Shown in pieces: positions 36,783 to 45,276 of a DNA stretch of 49,372 nt. The notes below the pieces were generated by a model that worked only from the letters and a program-made list of their open reading frames with translations, made no database searches and was not told where the DNA came from. This DNA comes from Micrococcales bacterium (lineage in GTDB: Bacteria > Actinomycetota > Actinomycetes > Actinomycetales > Microbacteriaceae). Made by a program: the position numbers and the translations under genes. Each line of letters begins with the position of its first letter. Position 1 is the stretch's first letter. The stretch is from assembly GCA_017306245.1 (NCBI GenBank), contig JAFKIY010000010.1:1-49372 (forward strand), given 5' to 3'.

Positions 36783-37568
36783 TCACCCGATCGCGGTGGC
36801 CACAACTCTCGCGAGCCTCGGGCGAATAACGTGGTCGTTGCCCTCGACCTTGTGCACGTTGATTCCGCGCAGCCGCTCCACGATCCGAAGCCCGGCGGGG
36901 GTCAGGAACGGATCGAGGGTGCCGTACACGACCTCCACGGGAACGGTCACGCTCGCGAGATCGCTGATCGTGGTCTGGGATTCGATCAGATTCTCGAGCG
37001 ACTTCACGAACGGCGTCCAGTTGCGTTCGGTCACCTCGACCACGTTCTTGATGGGAGACAGCCGCGCGAGGCTCGCCGCGCTGCGCATCGTGAACTCCTT
37101 GTTCGACCGCAGGTATTCGTACAGCTTCATGTGGAGGTCGGTCGCTGTGCGGTCCCGCGGATTCCCGATCGCGCTCGAAGAGATGTACACGGGCGGGCTC
37201 ACGAGCACGAGCTTGGAGAACTGACGCCGATGCGTCGCCGCATACCGGGTTGCGATGAGGCTGCCCATCGAATGGCCGACGAGAACAAACGGCTCGGCGA
37301 GCTTCAGGCTACGGATGGTGTGCGCGAGCGCCGCGACGTGTTCCTCCAGGTCGTAGCGCGCGTCGGGCGGTGCAGGCGAGTCGCCGAACCCGAGCAGATC
37401 GATCGTGATCGCCCGGTGCCGGGGCGCGATCAACGGGATTAGAAGGTCGAACGTGACGGAGGAGGACGCGATCCCGTGCACCAGAATGACGGGAGGGCCG
37501 CTCCCCTCATCACCGGCGATGTGCAGCAGCGGCCCGCGCTGGCATCGGAACCGGTCGAAGAACCCCAT
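36783..37568 (-). CDS. Alpha/beta hydrolase
   Basis: A 261-residue alpha/beta-hydrolase-fold protein without a signal peptide. PVILVHGIASSS forms the oxyanion region; the nucleophile elbow is GHSMGS, the likely acid is in VVYGTLDPFL, and the catalytic His is in EGNDHVIR. A cap region with basic and aromatic residues lies at about 135-200. The start at 37568 (MGFFDRFRCQ) is typical of the family; an ATG at 37592 would add eight residues. The substrate is unknown. It is monocistronic and divergent from the DUF4349 lipoprotein gene. Confidence 0.87.
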   Translation of the reverse strand: MGFFDRFRCQRGPLLHIAGDEGSGPPVILVHGIASSSVTFDLLIPLIAPRHRAITIDLLGFGDSPAPPDARYDLEEHVAALAHTIRSLKLAEPFVLVGHSMGSLIATRYAATHRRQFSKLVLVSPPVYISSSAIGNPRDRTATDLHMKLYEYLRSNKEFTMRSAASLARLSPIKNVVEVTERNWTPFVKSLENLIESQTTISDLASVTVPVEVVYGTLDPFLTPAGLRIVERLRGINVHKVEGNDHVIRPRLARVVATAIG

Positions 37569-37683
37569 GTGTTCAGTATCCCCTGACCCCATGCGAACCC
37601 GCCGACAGCATCGAGCACGTGACGTGCGAATTGCAGGAAACGTTGGGTGTTGTCGGAGGATGCCCCGCCGCTATGGTTGCCGC

Positions 37684-38550
37684 ATGAGGCGCATTCTGAT
37701 CACCACTGTCATGGCACTGTCACTCGCGACGCTCGCCGGATGCTCGATGTCCGGCGCGTCCACATCGGACTCGGCGCCCGCCGCCCCCGGGGTTGCCGAA
37801 CACAGCCCCCTGGTTGCCGGCGACAACGCGGTGGGCGGCGCGGCCGAGTCCGGCGCGAAAAGCCTCGTCGACGGCCCGCAGATCATCACGACCGTTCAGG
37901 TCACCGTGACCGTTGACAACCCGATCAGTGCGGCGGATGATGCGGCGAAGATCGCCGACCGGTTCGGCGGCTCCGTCGCGGACCGCAGCGAGCGCGCGGG
38001 CTCAGGCAGCGACAAGGGCAGCGCCCAGCTCACGCTGCGCATCCCGTCGGCCAGCCTCACCAAAGCTCTCGACGAATTGAAGGCTCTGGGGATCGCACGC
38101 GACACGTCCATCAATTCGACGGATGTCACCGCCCAGTCCCAGGACCTCGCCGCGCGCATCACCGCGCTCCAGACCTCCGTGGACCGACTTCTCGACCTGC
38201 TGTCGAAGGCGAGTTCCACCGACAATCTGCTCGCGATCGAGAATGCGCTCTCCGAGCGCCAGGCAAACCTGGAGAGCCTTGAGGCGCAAAAACGCAACCT
38301 CGACAACCAGGTGCAGCTGTCCACCGTGAACCTCTACCTCATTTCCGAGAAGGACACGCCCGCCGAGACGCCGGACACGTTCTGGAGCGGGCTTGCGGCC
38401 GGATGGGGCGCGTTCGTCGCCTTCTGGTCGGCAGCGCTGGTGGCTCTCGGCGTGCTCGCCCCGTGGTTGATCGCCGCGGGAATCGTCACGGGCATCGTGC
38501 TCGTGTGGATCAAGCTCGCCCGACGCCGCAGCGCGGCAGACAGCGACTAA
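37684..38550 (+). CDS. DUF4349 domain lipoprotein
   Basis: A 288-residue membrane-anchored lipoprotein. The signal peptide ends at the lipobox LAGC (Cys20), followed by an Ala/Ser/Pro-rich linker and the DUF4349 domain (about 75-225). That domain contains VTVTVDNPISAADDAAKIAD, RIPSASLTKALDELKALG and a coiled-coil stretch (ITALQTSVDRLLDLLSKAS to RNLDNQVQL). A C-terminal transmembrane helix (LGVLAPWLIAAGIVTGIV) ends in a positively charged tail. The role is unknown. Its stop overlaps that of the next, convergent gene by 4 bp. Confidence 0.87.
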   Translation: MRRILITTVMALSLATLAGCSMSGASTSDSAPAAPGVAEHSPLVAGDNAVGGAAESGAKSLVDGPQIITTVQVTVTVDNPISAADDAAKIADRFGGSVADRSERAGSGSDKGSAQLTLRIPSASLTKALDELKALGIARDTSINSTDVTAQSQDLAARITALQTSVDRLLDLLSKASSTDNLLAIENALSERQANLESLEAQKRNLDNQVQLSTVNLYLISEKDTPAETPDTFWSGLAAGWGAFVAFWSAALVALGVLAPWLIAAGIVTGIVLVWIKLARRRSAADSD

Positions 38551-38900
38551 CGATTCCAGTCCGGCCGGGACGGTGCTGCGCGACCGGCCGCGTCGTAGGG
38601 ACTGATCGCCTTCCGGGGGTCCTGCTCGCCCGCCAGTTCGCGAAGCCGGCCGATGGTGTCCCGCGCCTCATCGACAACGGTCAGCAGGGCCGGAACCAGG
38701 GCAAGCAGCCGTCCGATGCGCTCCTCGTCGCTCGAACCGTCGCCGTCGTAGATGATGCCCATGGCGTTGTCCCGCAGCACTGCGGCGCGATCGAACAGCT
38801 CGTCCGTCGTGTCCGGCCGGGCGAGCGCGATGGTGGCGAGAAGCTCGATCTCGCGGCTCAGCACCGTCAGAGGGCTCTCGGCATCCGCTTCGTCCGTCAC
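38547..38900 (-). CDS. Small hypothetical protein
   Basis: A 117-residue acidic, mostly helical protein starting at GTG 38900 with GGAAGG just upstream. A helix-rich segment (SREIELLATIALARPDTTDE, LFDRAAVLRDNAMGII, ERIGRLLALVPALLTVVDEA) precedes a basic C-terminal tail. No signal peptide, membrane segment or known motif is seen. It is convergent with the DUF4349 gene (4-bp overlap) and divergent from the next membrane protein gene. The frame continues upstream across that gene, but with a composition typical of an antisense shadow. Confidence 0.6.
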   Translation of the reverse strand: MTDEADAESPLTVLSREIELLATIALARPDTTDELFDRAAVLRDNAMGIIYDGDGSSDEERIGRLLALVPALLTVVDEARDTIGRLRELAGEQDPRKAISPYDAAGRAAPSRPDWNR

Positions 38901-38969
38901 CCTTCCGATTATGCGCGATCCGTGGGCACCACGCGAACGGACACGTCGCTTCCGGCGTAACCTGAATTT

Positions 38970-39575
38970 ATGTCCGAGCACCCGAATTCGGCAGCGCCCC
39001 AGCGCACGGCACTTCGGCGGATCGTCGAACCGTGGACCGTGGTGGTTTTCATCACGGCACTGTTTCACTTCTTCCGCGGTGCCCCGATCGACGGCCTGTT
39101 CTTCCTCGCGATCACCGTGCTGTTGATCGCGGATGCTCTCGGCTGGGTGCGCATCAGGCTCCCGGCGATGCGCCTCCCGCGGCTCACGACGCTCATCGGC
39201 CTCGCGGTCGTGCTCGGCGCGCTGCTCGTCCTCGCGCCACGCCACGGTCTCGTCGAGGGGCTCATCGTCAGCGCGATCGGCGTGAGCGTCCTCGTCATCG
39301 CCTGGGAGTCGGGCGGCGAGCAGGCGGAGAAGTCCCTGGCGCTGCGGAAGGCCCTCGTGCTGTTCACCGCCGTCGGGGTGTTCGGATGCCTCATCGAAGT
39401 GTCGTCGTACCTGCTCGGCCTGGCCTCGCCCGAGGCCATGTTCGAACATCCGAGCATTTCGCTCCTGCTCGACCCGTTTGTCGGAACCTCCCCTGGGCGA
39501 ATCATCTTCACGGGCCTGTGGCTGGCGGCCGGGATCTGGTTCCTCCGCCGCGCACGCGGGAGGGAGACGCCATGA
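38970..39575 (+). CDS. Integral membrane protein of unknown function
   Basis: A 201-residue protein with about six hydrophobic helices: VVVFITALFHFF, LFFLAITVLLIADAL, LIGLAVVLGALLVLA, VSAIGVSVLVIAW, VLFTAVGVFGCLIEVSSYLL and IIFTGLWLAAGIWFL. Short charged loops separate them. No transport or enzyme motif can be recognised. It overlaps the following small membrane protein gene by 4 bp (ATGA), so the two are translationally coupled and probably act together. Confidence 0.75.
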   Translation: MSEHPNSAAPQRTALRRIVEPWTVVVFITALFHFFRGAPIDGLFFLAITVLLIADALGWVRIRLPAMRLPRLTTLIGLAVVLGALLVLAPRHGLVEGLIVSAIGVSVLVIAWESGGEQAEKSLALRKALVLFTAVGVFGCLIEVSSYLLGLASPEAMFEHPSISLLLDPFVGTSPGRIIFTGLWLAAGIWFLRRARGRETP

Positions 39576-39781
39576 CCATGCGCCTCATCACGATCGCCGC
39601 GTTCCTGGCCTGCCTCGTCCTGGCCGGCCTGCTGGAGCTCCTCGCCCGCCGGGAACCGGACCGGCTCACGCCGGCAACCCGAATGATCGACCATGTGATG
39701 GCAACCCGTTCGGCCAGAATCGGCATCCTGTTGTTCTGGTGGTGGCTCGGCTGGCACTTCCTGGTGGGCCAAACGGTGTGA
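39572..39781 (+). CDS. Small membrane protein, DUF6186-like
   Basis: A 69-residue protein with two transmembrane helices (LITIAAFLACLVLAGLLELL and IGILLFWWWLGWHFLV). They are joined by a charged loop with the pattern ARREPDRLTPATRMIDHVM seen in DUF6186-type actinobacterial proteins. The ATG overlaps the stop of the preceding membrane protein gene, and its own stop directly abuts that of the convergent monooxygenase gene. Confidence 0.75.
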   Translation: MTMRLITIAAFLACLVLAGLLELLARREPDRLTPATRMIDHVMATRSARIGILLFWWWLGWHFLVGQTV

Positions 39782-40990
39782 CTACCGCCGCTCGATGACC
39801 TTCCGGATGCCGCCGAGCGCCGCCGTGATCGAAATCCAGCGCATCATGACGCGAATGCACCACGCGATGAGGCGGCTCCTGCGGAACATCAGCCGAGCCA
39901 GCATCCGCGAGTTGGTTTGCGCAGCGATCACCCGTGGACGCCGGCGCCGTTCGTAGAGTTCCAGAGCGAACGCCACCGTGTCGGGGCCGGTTCTGGAGAG
40001 TTCGTCGTCGAGCGCCGCCGCAGAATCCATGGCCATGTTCGCGCCCACTCCGGCAGTGGGGAGGAATCCGGCACCCGCGTCACCGAGGAGCACCACGCGT
40101 CCGTACGCGAAACGTGCGCTGCGGTGGTCGACGAATTCCCAGTAGAACGGGTCGGGGTCTGCCGCGAGCGCGTCGAGCGCGGATTCGAGGGGCGCGCTGA
40201 GGGGTCGGGCGGCACGGAAGCGTCGGCCAAATTCGGCCGGTCCTGCCGCGGTGTCGTGGCGCGGGCCGCCGACGAAGACTCCGACCCTGTTCTTCACCGG
40301 GTAGAAGCCCACGAACCGCCCCGGTCCCCAGAACTCGCTGTACGTGCCGGGCGGCTGCGTATCCTGCGCTTGCGTGTCTTCCGCGTGCGTGGCGGCCGGT
40401 GCCCACACCACCCAGCCGCCCCACTTCGAGTCGAAGGTGGTGAGATCGCTCGGCCGTTGCACGAGGTTCCTCGTCGACGAGTTGATGCCGTCGGCGACAA
40501 CGACCACGTCGAACGTCGCGGTCATGCCGTCCGAGAATGTGACGGCCACGTCCACCGCCGACTGCTCGATCTCGGTGACGGTGGTGTCGAACGTCACGGC
40601 GCCGCCGGAGGAGAGTTCGTCGATGAGGCTCCCGCGGTCGATGCCCCGGAAGTCGCCGCTTCCGGCGAAAATTTCGCTCATTCCGAAGTGGCGGATGACG
40701 CGTCCGTGCGTGTCGCCCATCTCGTAGGCGTTGATGTCGCAACTTGCTTCGAGGTAGTTGCCGTATCGATCGAGCGTGTGGAACAGGTTCCCGCCCAGCG
40801 GAAGGGACCCGATCATGTATCCCGCCGGCGCGTGCTCGGAGGCGCGTTCGATGAGAACGGGATGCCTGCCCCGTTTGCGCTGCAATGCCGCGAGGCTCGT
40901 GCCGGCGACGCCGGCTCCGATGATGAGTGTTCGCACGGGATCGGAGCTGACGGCGTCGAGTTGGGCGTTCAGGGTCTCGGGTTGGAACAT
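39782..40990 (-). CDS. FAD-dependent monooxygenase (PHBH/UbiH-type)
   Basis: A 402-residue flavoprotein. The N-terminal Rossmann motif TLIIGAGVAGTSLAALQRK (about 20-38) ends in an acidic strand (LIERA), then the DG motif region VVVADGINSSTR. The C-terminal FAD-binding VVLLGDAGAGFLPTAGVG (about 301-318) follows. Enzymes of this group hydroxylate aromatic or polyketide-like substrates using NAD(P)H and O2. It is divergent from a TetR gene, with two palindromic operators in the 80-bp gap, so it is probably a substrate-induced detoxification or resistance gene; the substrate is unknown. Confidence 0.9.
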   Translation of the reverse strand: MFQPETLNAQLDAVSSDPVRTLIIGAGVAGTSLAALQRKRGRHPVLIERASEHAPAGYMIGSLPLGGNLFHTLDRYGNYLEASCDINAYEMGDTHGRVIRHFGMSEIFAGSGDFRGIDRGSLIDELSSGGAVTFDTTVTEIEQSAVDVAVTFSDGMTATFDVVVVADGINSSTRNLVQRPSDLTTFDSKWGGWVVWAPAATHAEDTQAQDTQPPGTYSEFWGPGRFVGFYPVKNRVGVFVGGPRHDTAAGPAEFGRRFRAARPLSAPLESALDALAADPDPFYWEFVDHRSARFAYGRVVLLGDAGAGFLPTAGVGANMAMDSAAALDDELSRTGPDTVAFALELYERRRRPRVIAAQTNSRMLARLMFRRSRLIAWCIRVMMRWISITAALGGIRKVIERR

Positions 40991-41005
40991 GGGCTCTCCA
41001 CTTTC

Positions 41006-41021
41006 TGGACCATCCGGTCCA
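41006..41021. promoter_or_regulatory. TetR operator 1
   Basis: TGGACCATCCGGTCCA, an inverted repeat of TGGACC with one mismatched pair near the centre. It is 15 bp upstream of the monooxygenase start, where binding would repress that gene. Confidence 0.7.
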
Positions 41022-41041
41022 CACGGTGACTTTACTCCTTC

Positions 41042-41057
41042 TGGACCGATCGGTCCA
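41042..41057. promoter_or_regulatory. TetR operator 2
   Basis: TGGACCGATCGGTCCA, a perfect 16-bp palindrome 13 bp upstream of the tetR GTG. The 36-bp distance to operator 1 suggests one dimer per site, with coordinated repression of both divergent genes. Confidence 0.75.
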
Positions 41058-41070
41058 CTAGACTTCGTTC

Positions 41071-41697
41071 GTGTCCCGCCGCAACTTCGTCGACCTCCCC
41101 GAGGAGAAGAGGCTGCTCATCCTGCGCACGGCGGCGCAGGAGTTCTCGGCCCACGGATACGAGCGCGCATCCCTGAACCGCATCATCGCCCTGTGCGGAA
41201 TGAGCAAGAGTTCCTTCTACTACTACTTCGACGACAAGGCAGAGTTGTTCACGGTGCTCATCGAGCGCGCGATGACGCGACTGGCCGCAGACATGCAGTT
41301 CCCGGAGCCGGAAAGACTGGGTGACGGCGACTACTGGGCCAACGTTGAGACGATCTTCGACCGGGTCGCCGTGGTGGGCACACAGCAACCCTGGTATCTG
41401 GCGGTGGCGAATCTGTTCTATCAGGGACCGGGCGGGGCATCCGCGCCGCCCGTGCTCGAACCCATCCTCGCCAGCGCAGGACAGTGGGTCGAACGGGCGC
41501 TTCGAGCCGGGCAGGAGTCCGGCGCAATCCGCACCGACCTCCCTTTCGGGCTGCTCCGGGAGGCCGTCTTCGCGCTCCTGCAGGCACTGGACCGCTGGTC
41601 CGTTCTGAACGCCGCGACCATGTCTGCCGACGAAGTCCGGGATGCGGCGCACGCGCAAGCGGATTTTCTGCGGCGCATGCTCGCGCCGTCATTCTGA
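41071..41697 (+). CDS. TetR family transcriptional regulator
   Basis: A 208-residue repressor starting from GTG. The N-terminal helix-turn-helix (AAQEFSAHGYERASLNRIIALCGMSKSSFYYYF, about residues 21-53) has the standard TetR pattern. A helical ligand-binding domain follows. It is divergent from the FAD monooxygenase, with two TGGACC-N4-GGTCCA operators between them, so it probably controls itself and that gene. Confidence 0.93.
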   Translation: MSRRNFVDLPEEKRLLILRTAAQEFSAHGYERASLNRIIALCGMSKSSFYYYFDDKAELFTVLIERAMTRLAADMQFPEPERLGDGDYWANVETIFDRVAVVGTQQPWYLAVANLFYQGPGGASAPPVLEPILASAGQWVERALRAGQESGAIRTDLPFGLLREAVFALLQALDRWSVLNAATMSADEVRDAAHAQADFLRRMLAPSF

Positions 41698-41756
41698 GAT
41701 GCCGAACCGGTAACGATTCCCAGCCAACTCCATGCTGTTCTGCCAAGCTGTCCGAC

Positions 41757-42239
41757 ATGAATCGACGAACGCTGATCATTCTGCTCGCGCTTGCCATCCT
41801 CATCATCGCTGCCGTCGTGGGGTACGCGGTCACCCGCCCGCTCGCCGAAACCGCCTCGGTCGGCGGCGCCGTCAGCGGGCCATCGAACAGTTCGACGCCC
41901 GTCGGCGAGAGCGCCGCTCCCGGGGCCCGATCGGGCGAATACGTCGACTATTCGCCCACCGCCGTCGCCGCAGCGCAGGGAGTCGCCCTGCTGTTCTTCC
42001 ACGCCTCGTGGTGCCCGTCGTGCCGCCAGATCGAATCCGAGATCCTCGATCAGGGTGTTCCGGATGGCGTGACCATCATCAAGGTCGACTACGACAGCCA
42101 CCAGGATCTGCGCCAGAAGTACGGCGTCACCATTCAGACGACGTTCGTGAAAGTCGACTCGTCGGGCAACGAAATTGAGAAGTTCGTCCCGTACGGCGGC
42201 GACCTCAGCCTGAAACTCGTGCTCGACACCCTCACCTAG
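41757..42239 (+). CDS. Membrane-anchored thioredoxin-like protein
   Basis: A 160-residue protein with one N-terminal signal anchor (ILLALAILIIAAVVGYAV) and a Ser/Gly/Pro linker. The extracytoplasmic thioredoxin fold has redox motif WCPSC (Cys86, Cys89) and the TTFVKVDSSG strand region; the usual cis-Pro position reads Thr-Thr before Phe. Together with the CcdA-like protein encoded 12 bp downstream it probably forms a split DsbD-like relay that carries electrons across the membrane to extracytoplasmic thiols. Confidence 0.87.
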   Translation: MNRRTLIILLALAILIIAAVVGYAVTRPLAETASVGGAVSGPSNSSTPVGESAAPGARSGEYVDYSPTAVAAAQGVALLFFHASWCPSCRQIESEILDQGVPDGVTIIKVDYDSHQDLRQKYGVTIQTTFVKVDSSGNEIEKFVPYGGDLSLKLVLDTLT

Positions 42240-42251
42240 GCGGCGAGCCCG

Positions 42252-43001
42252 GTGCTTACCCTTCTCCTGCTGTCGTTCGTCGCCGGCATCCTCACAGTGG
42301 CGGCACCGTGCGTGCTCCCGCTGCTGCCGGTGATCGTCGGCGGTTCCATCGTGCGCACGGATACCGGCAACGCGCGCCCCGACCGCCAGTGGATACGCCC
42401 GCTCGTGATAGCCCTGAGCCTGGCCGGCTCCGTCATCCTGTTCACGCTGCTGCTCAAGGCGACGACCGCCCTGCTCGGCGTGCCCCAGTTCGTGTGGCAG
42501 CTGATCGCGGGCGGCATTGTGCTCCTGTTCGGGCTGACGATGCTCTTCCCCCAGCTGTGGGAGCGGGTCATGTCCGTGACCGGGCTGCAGAACCGGGCGA
42601 ACCGGGCGATGGACCGGTCGTACCGGCGCGGCGGCATCGGCGGGGACATCCTGCTCGGTGCGGCACTCGGCCCCACGTTCAGCAGCTGCTCCCCCACCTA
42701 CGCCCTCATCCTGGCCACCGTGCTGCCGGTGTCGTTCGCCGAGGGGTTCGTGTACATCGTCGTGTACGCGCTCGGCCTGGCCGTGACCCTGCTGCTCGTT
42801 GGCCTGCTCGGCCAGGCGTTCGCACGCAAGCTCGGCTGGCTCACGAATCCGTCCGGCTGGTTGCGCAGGACGATCGGCATCCTGCTGATCCTGGTCGGCG
42901 TCGCGGTGATTTTCGGCCTTGACAAGCAGTTCCAGACGTTCGTGCTCGAGTCCGGCTGGTACGACCCGATCGCGAACTTCGAGCAGTCGATCACGGGCTG
43001 A
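42252..43001 (+). CDS. CcdA-like cytochrome c biogenesis/thiol transporter
   Basis: A 249-residue membrane protein with six to seven hydrophobic helices, GTG start. The conserved helix-1 motif AAPCVLPLLPVIVGG holds Cys20. The paired motif in the fourth helix region (ALGPTFSSCSPTYALIL) holds a Cys near 145. These two cysteines form the transferable disulfide in CcdA/DsbD-beta proteins. Without the rest of a cytochrome c maturation system nearby, a general thiol-reducing role with the upstream thioredoxin-like protein is the simplest reading. Confidence 0.9.
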   Translation: MLTLLLLSFVAGILTVAAPCVLPLLPVIVGGSIVRTDTGNARPDRQWIRPLVIALSLAGSVILFTLLLKATTALLGVPQFVWQLIAGGIVLLFGLTMLFPQLWERVMSVTGLQNRANRAMDRSYRRGGIGGDILLGAALGPTFSSCSPTYALILATVLPVSFAEGFVYIVVYALGLAVTLLLVGLLGQAFARKLGWLTNPSGWLRRTIGILLILVGVAVIFGLDKQFQTFVLESGWYDPIANFEQSITG

Positions 43002-43045
43002 TCTGCGGACTCTTCCCGGGATCGTGCCCTTGATATCGTGAGGGG

Positions 43046-43867
43046 ATGCCGCTGTGGATCTGCAAGGCCTGCGCCGTCGAATATCCGGAGGCTGCTGAGG
43101 CTCCCGACGGTTGCGCGATTTGCGAGGACGAACGGCAGTACGTTCCGCCCGCCGGGCAGGAATGGCTGACGCTCGAGCAACTGGCCGCTGATGGCCATCG
43201 GATCGAGCACACTCAGGTGGAGCCGGGTCTCCACACGCTGTGGGCCGAACCGAAAGTTGGGATCGGCCAGCACGGCCACCTCGTGCAGACCGAGGCCGGC
43301 AATCTGCTGTGGGATCCGCCGGGGTTCATCGATGACGCGGCGGTGGAGTGGATTCGCGGCCTCGGCGGCGTCGTCGCGATTGTCGCGAGCCATCCGCACA
43401 TGTTCGGCGTGCAAGTGTCGTGGTCGCACGCCCTCGGGAACGCCGACGTGCTCGTTGCCGAAGCTGACCGCGAGTGGGTGCAACGGGAGGACGCCGTGAT
43501 CCGCACCTGGACCGGCGACCTCGAGCCGCTCCCCGGGGTCACGCTGCGCACCGTGGGCGGGCACTTCCCCGGCAGCGCCATCCTGCGCTTCACGGGCGCC
43601 GACGGCAAGGGGGTGTTGCTCTCCGGCGACACGATTTTCCCCGGGCCGAGCGAGAAGTGGGTCACGTTCCTGCGCAGCTACCCGAGCGACATCCCGCTCT
43701 CCGCGGCCGTCGTGGAGCGGGTCGTCACTGCTGTCAACGTATTCGAGTACGACCGCATGTACGGCAACTTCGGCCAGCCGGTTCGGGCGGATGCCCGGTC
43801 GGCCGTTCGCCGATCCGCCGACCGCTACATCGCGTGGGTGCGCGGAGACTTCGACCACCTCACGTGA
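43046..43867 (+). CDS. MBL-fold hydrolase with N-terminal zinc ribbon
   Basis: A 273-residue protein. Residues 1-30 form a small rubredoxin/zinc-ribbon-like unit with CxxC pairs at Cys6/Cys9 and Cys23/Cys26. The rest is a metallo-beta-lactamase-like fold with VASHPHMFG (first metal-ligand strand, with the HxH part but no following Asp-His), GGHFPGSAIL, and LSGDTIF as the bridging Asp region. Substrate unknown; the family includes thioesterase and phosphodiesterase types. Confidence 0.83.
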   Translation: MPLWICKACAVEYPEAAEAPDGCAICEDERQYVPPAGQEWLTLEQLAADGHRIEHTQVEPGLHTLWAEPKVGIGQHGHLVQTEAGNLLWDPPGFIDDAAVEWIRGLGGVVAIVASHPHMFGVQVSWSHALGNADVLVAEADREWVQREDAVIRTWTGDLEPLPGVTLRTVGGHFPGSAILRFTGADGKGVLLSGDTIFPGPSEKWVTFLRSYPSDIPLSAAVVERVVTAVNVFEYDRMYGNFGQPVRADARSAVRRSADRYIAWVRGDFDHLT

Positions 43868-43880
43868 GGGTGCGTGCACG

Positions 43881-44774
43881 ATGCCGGAGCTGCCCGAAGT
43901 TCACGCCCTCGCGGCGGATCTCAGCTCGCGCCTGATCGGGCGCACCGTGGCGAGGCTCGACATCGTCGCGTTCGCCGCGCTCAAGACCTTCGACCCGCCG
44001 ACCTCAGCGCTGGCCGGAAAGACGATACGTGCCGTGACCCGACACGGCAAGTTCCTCGACCTGGCCGTCGGCGACCTTCACCTGGTCATCCATTTGGCCC
44101 GGGCCGGATGGATCCGCTGGCGGGATGCCGCGCCACAAAGCTCCGGGCGCCCAGGCAGGTCACCGCTCGCCGCACGCCTTGTGCTCGATGACGGCACGGG
44201 GCATGACGGCACGAGCATTGCGAAAGGCTCCGGATTCGACGTAACGGAGGCGGGCACGAAGAAGAGCCTCGCGATCCACATTGCGCGCTCCCCGCTCGAG
44301 GTGCCTGGGATCGCCCGGCTCGGCCCCGACCCCCTCGATGGCGCTTTCACTATTCAGGAGTTTGTGGGAATTCTGGAGGCGGGTGGCCGAAAGCACATCA
44401 AAGGACTCCTCCGCGACCAGTCCGTGATCGCCGGGATCGGCAACGCGTACTCGGACGAGATCCTGCACGCCGCCCGGATGTCGCCGTTCAAGCCCGCAGC
44501 GATGGGTCAGGATGATGCGGCCCGGCTGTTGGCGGCACTGCAGACCACGCTGCGCGAGGCTATCGAGCGCGCGGACGGTCTCGCCGCATCCGAATTGAAG
44601 CGGGAGAAAAAGTCCGGGCTTCGGGTACATGCCCGCACCGGACAACCCTGCCCGGCATGCGGGGACACGGTGCGGCAGGTAATCTACACGGATTCGACGT
44701 TCCAGTACTGCCCCACGTGCCAGACCGGTGGCAAACCCCTCGCCGACCGGGTACTGTCCCGCCTGCTCAAGTAG
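43881..44774 (+). CDS. Fpg/Nei family DNA glycosylase
   Basis: Bifunctional base-excision-repair glycosylase/AP lyase of 297 residues. After Met removal the N-terminus is PELPEV with catalytic Pro1 and Glu2. The beta-hairpin Lys is in RHGKFLDL. A helix-two-turn-helix region carries GIGNAYSDEILHAA, and a C-terminal CxxC...CxxC zinc finger (CPACG to CPTCQ) ends the protein. ATG 43881 is chosen because processing to PELPEV is required for activity. Whether it prefers oxidised purines (Fpg) or pyrimidines (Nei) cannot be decided here. It lies 13 bp after the MBL gene. Confidence 0.93.
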   Translation: MPELPEVHALAADLSSRLIGRTVARLDIVAFAALKTFDPPTSALAGKTIRAVTRHGKFLDLAVGDLHLVIHLARAGWIRWRDAAPQSSGRPGRSPLAARLVLDDGTGHDGTSIAKGSGFDVTEAGTKKSLAIHIARSPLEVPGIARLGPDPLDGAFTIQEFVGILEAGGRKHIKGLLRDQSVIAGIGNAYSDEILHAARMSPFKPAAMGQDDAARLLAALQTTLREAIERADGLAASELKREKKSGLRVHARTGQPCPACGDTVRQVIYTDSTFQYCPTCQTGGKPLADRVLSRLLK

Positions 44775-44777
44775 CGC

Positions 44778-45251
44778 CTATCCGCGAGCCCGGTTGCGCC
44801 GGCGGATCTCCTTCGGCGCGCGTCCTGCCTGGAATGACTTGCGCGGGTTCACGAGAAAGCCCTGCTTGAGCGCTTCCCGGCCGATCAGCATCCGGAACCC
44901 CATCTGGTCGCGGTTGCTCAGAGTGGTCTCGGCAGTCAACCGGCGTTCGGCTACTTCGACATCCAGAAGTACGACGTAGCGCACTTCCTCATGGCCGGAC
45001 GAGCTCTTCACGGTTCTTCGGTCGTGCACGGGAAGCTCGACCGTCACGCTGTCGCTGTCGGACTGCTGCCACGGTTGCACCGTGAACCGCACCCGCTCGC
45101 CTCCGGCCACTTCCTCGATGTTGATGGCGTGCAGCGCAGAGCTGCGGGCCCCCGTGTCGAGCTTGGCCTTGAGCCACGGGATTCCGATGCCGGGCATGCT
45201 CACCCATTCGCGCCACCCCACGATGGTGCTTGAATGGTGGTCCTGACTCAT
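44778..45251 (-). CDS. Retropepsin-like aspartic protease (RimB/ATP-dependent zinc protease family)
   Basis: A 157-residue small protease of the family often annotated as ATP-dependent zinc protease or RimK-associated retropepsin-like peptidase. The single-copy catalytic motif KLDTGARSSALHA holds Asp32, so the active form should be a dimer. FRMLIGREAL and NPRKSF follow towards the C-terminus. It is divergent from rimK with 25 bp between starts. In Pseudomonas such a protease (RimB) works with RimK in ribosomal protein S6 glutamylation; a parallel role is inference from adjacency. Confidence 0.87.
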   Translation of the reverse strand: MSQDHHSSTIVGWREWVSMPGIGIPWLKAKLDTGARSSALHAINIEEVAGGERVRFTVQPWQQSDSDSVTVELPVHDRRTVKSSSGHEEVRYVVLLDVEVAERRLTAETTLSNRDQMGFRMLIGREALKQGFLVNPRKSFQAGRAPKEIRRRNRARG

Positions 45252-45276
45252 TCGACTATCTTGGCAGGCGAACACG

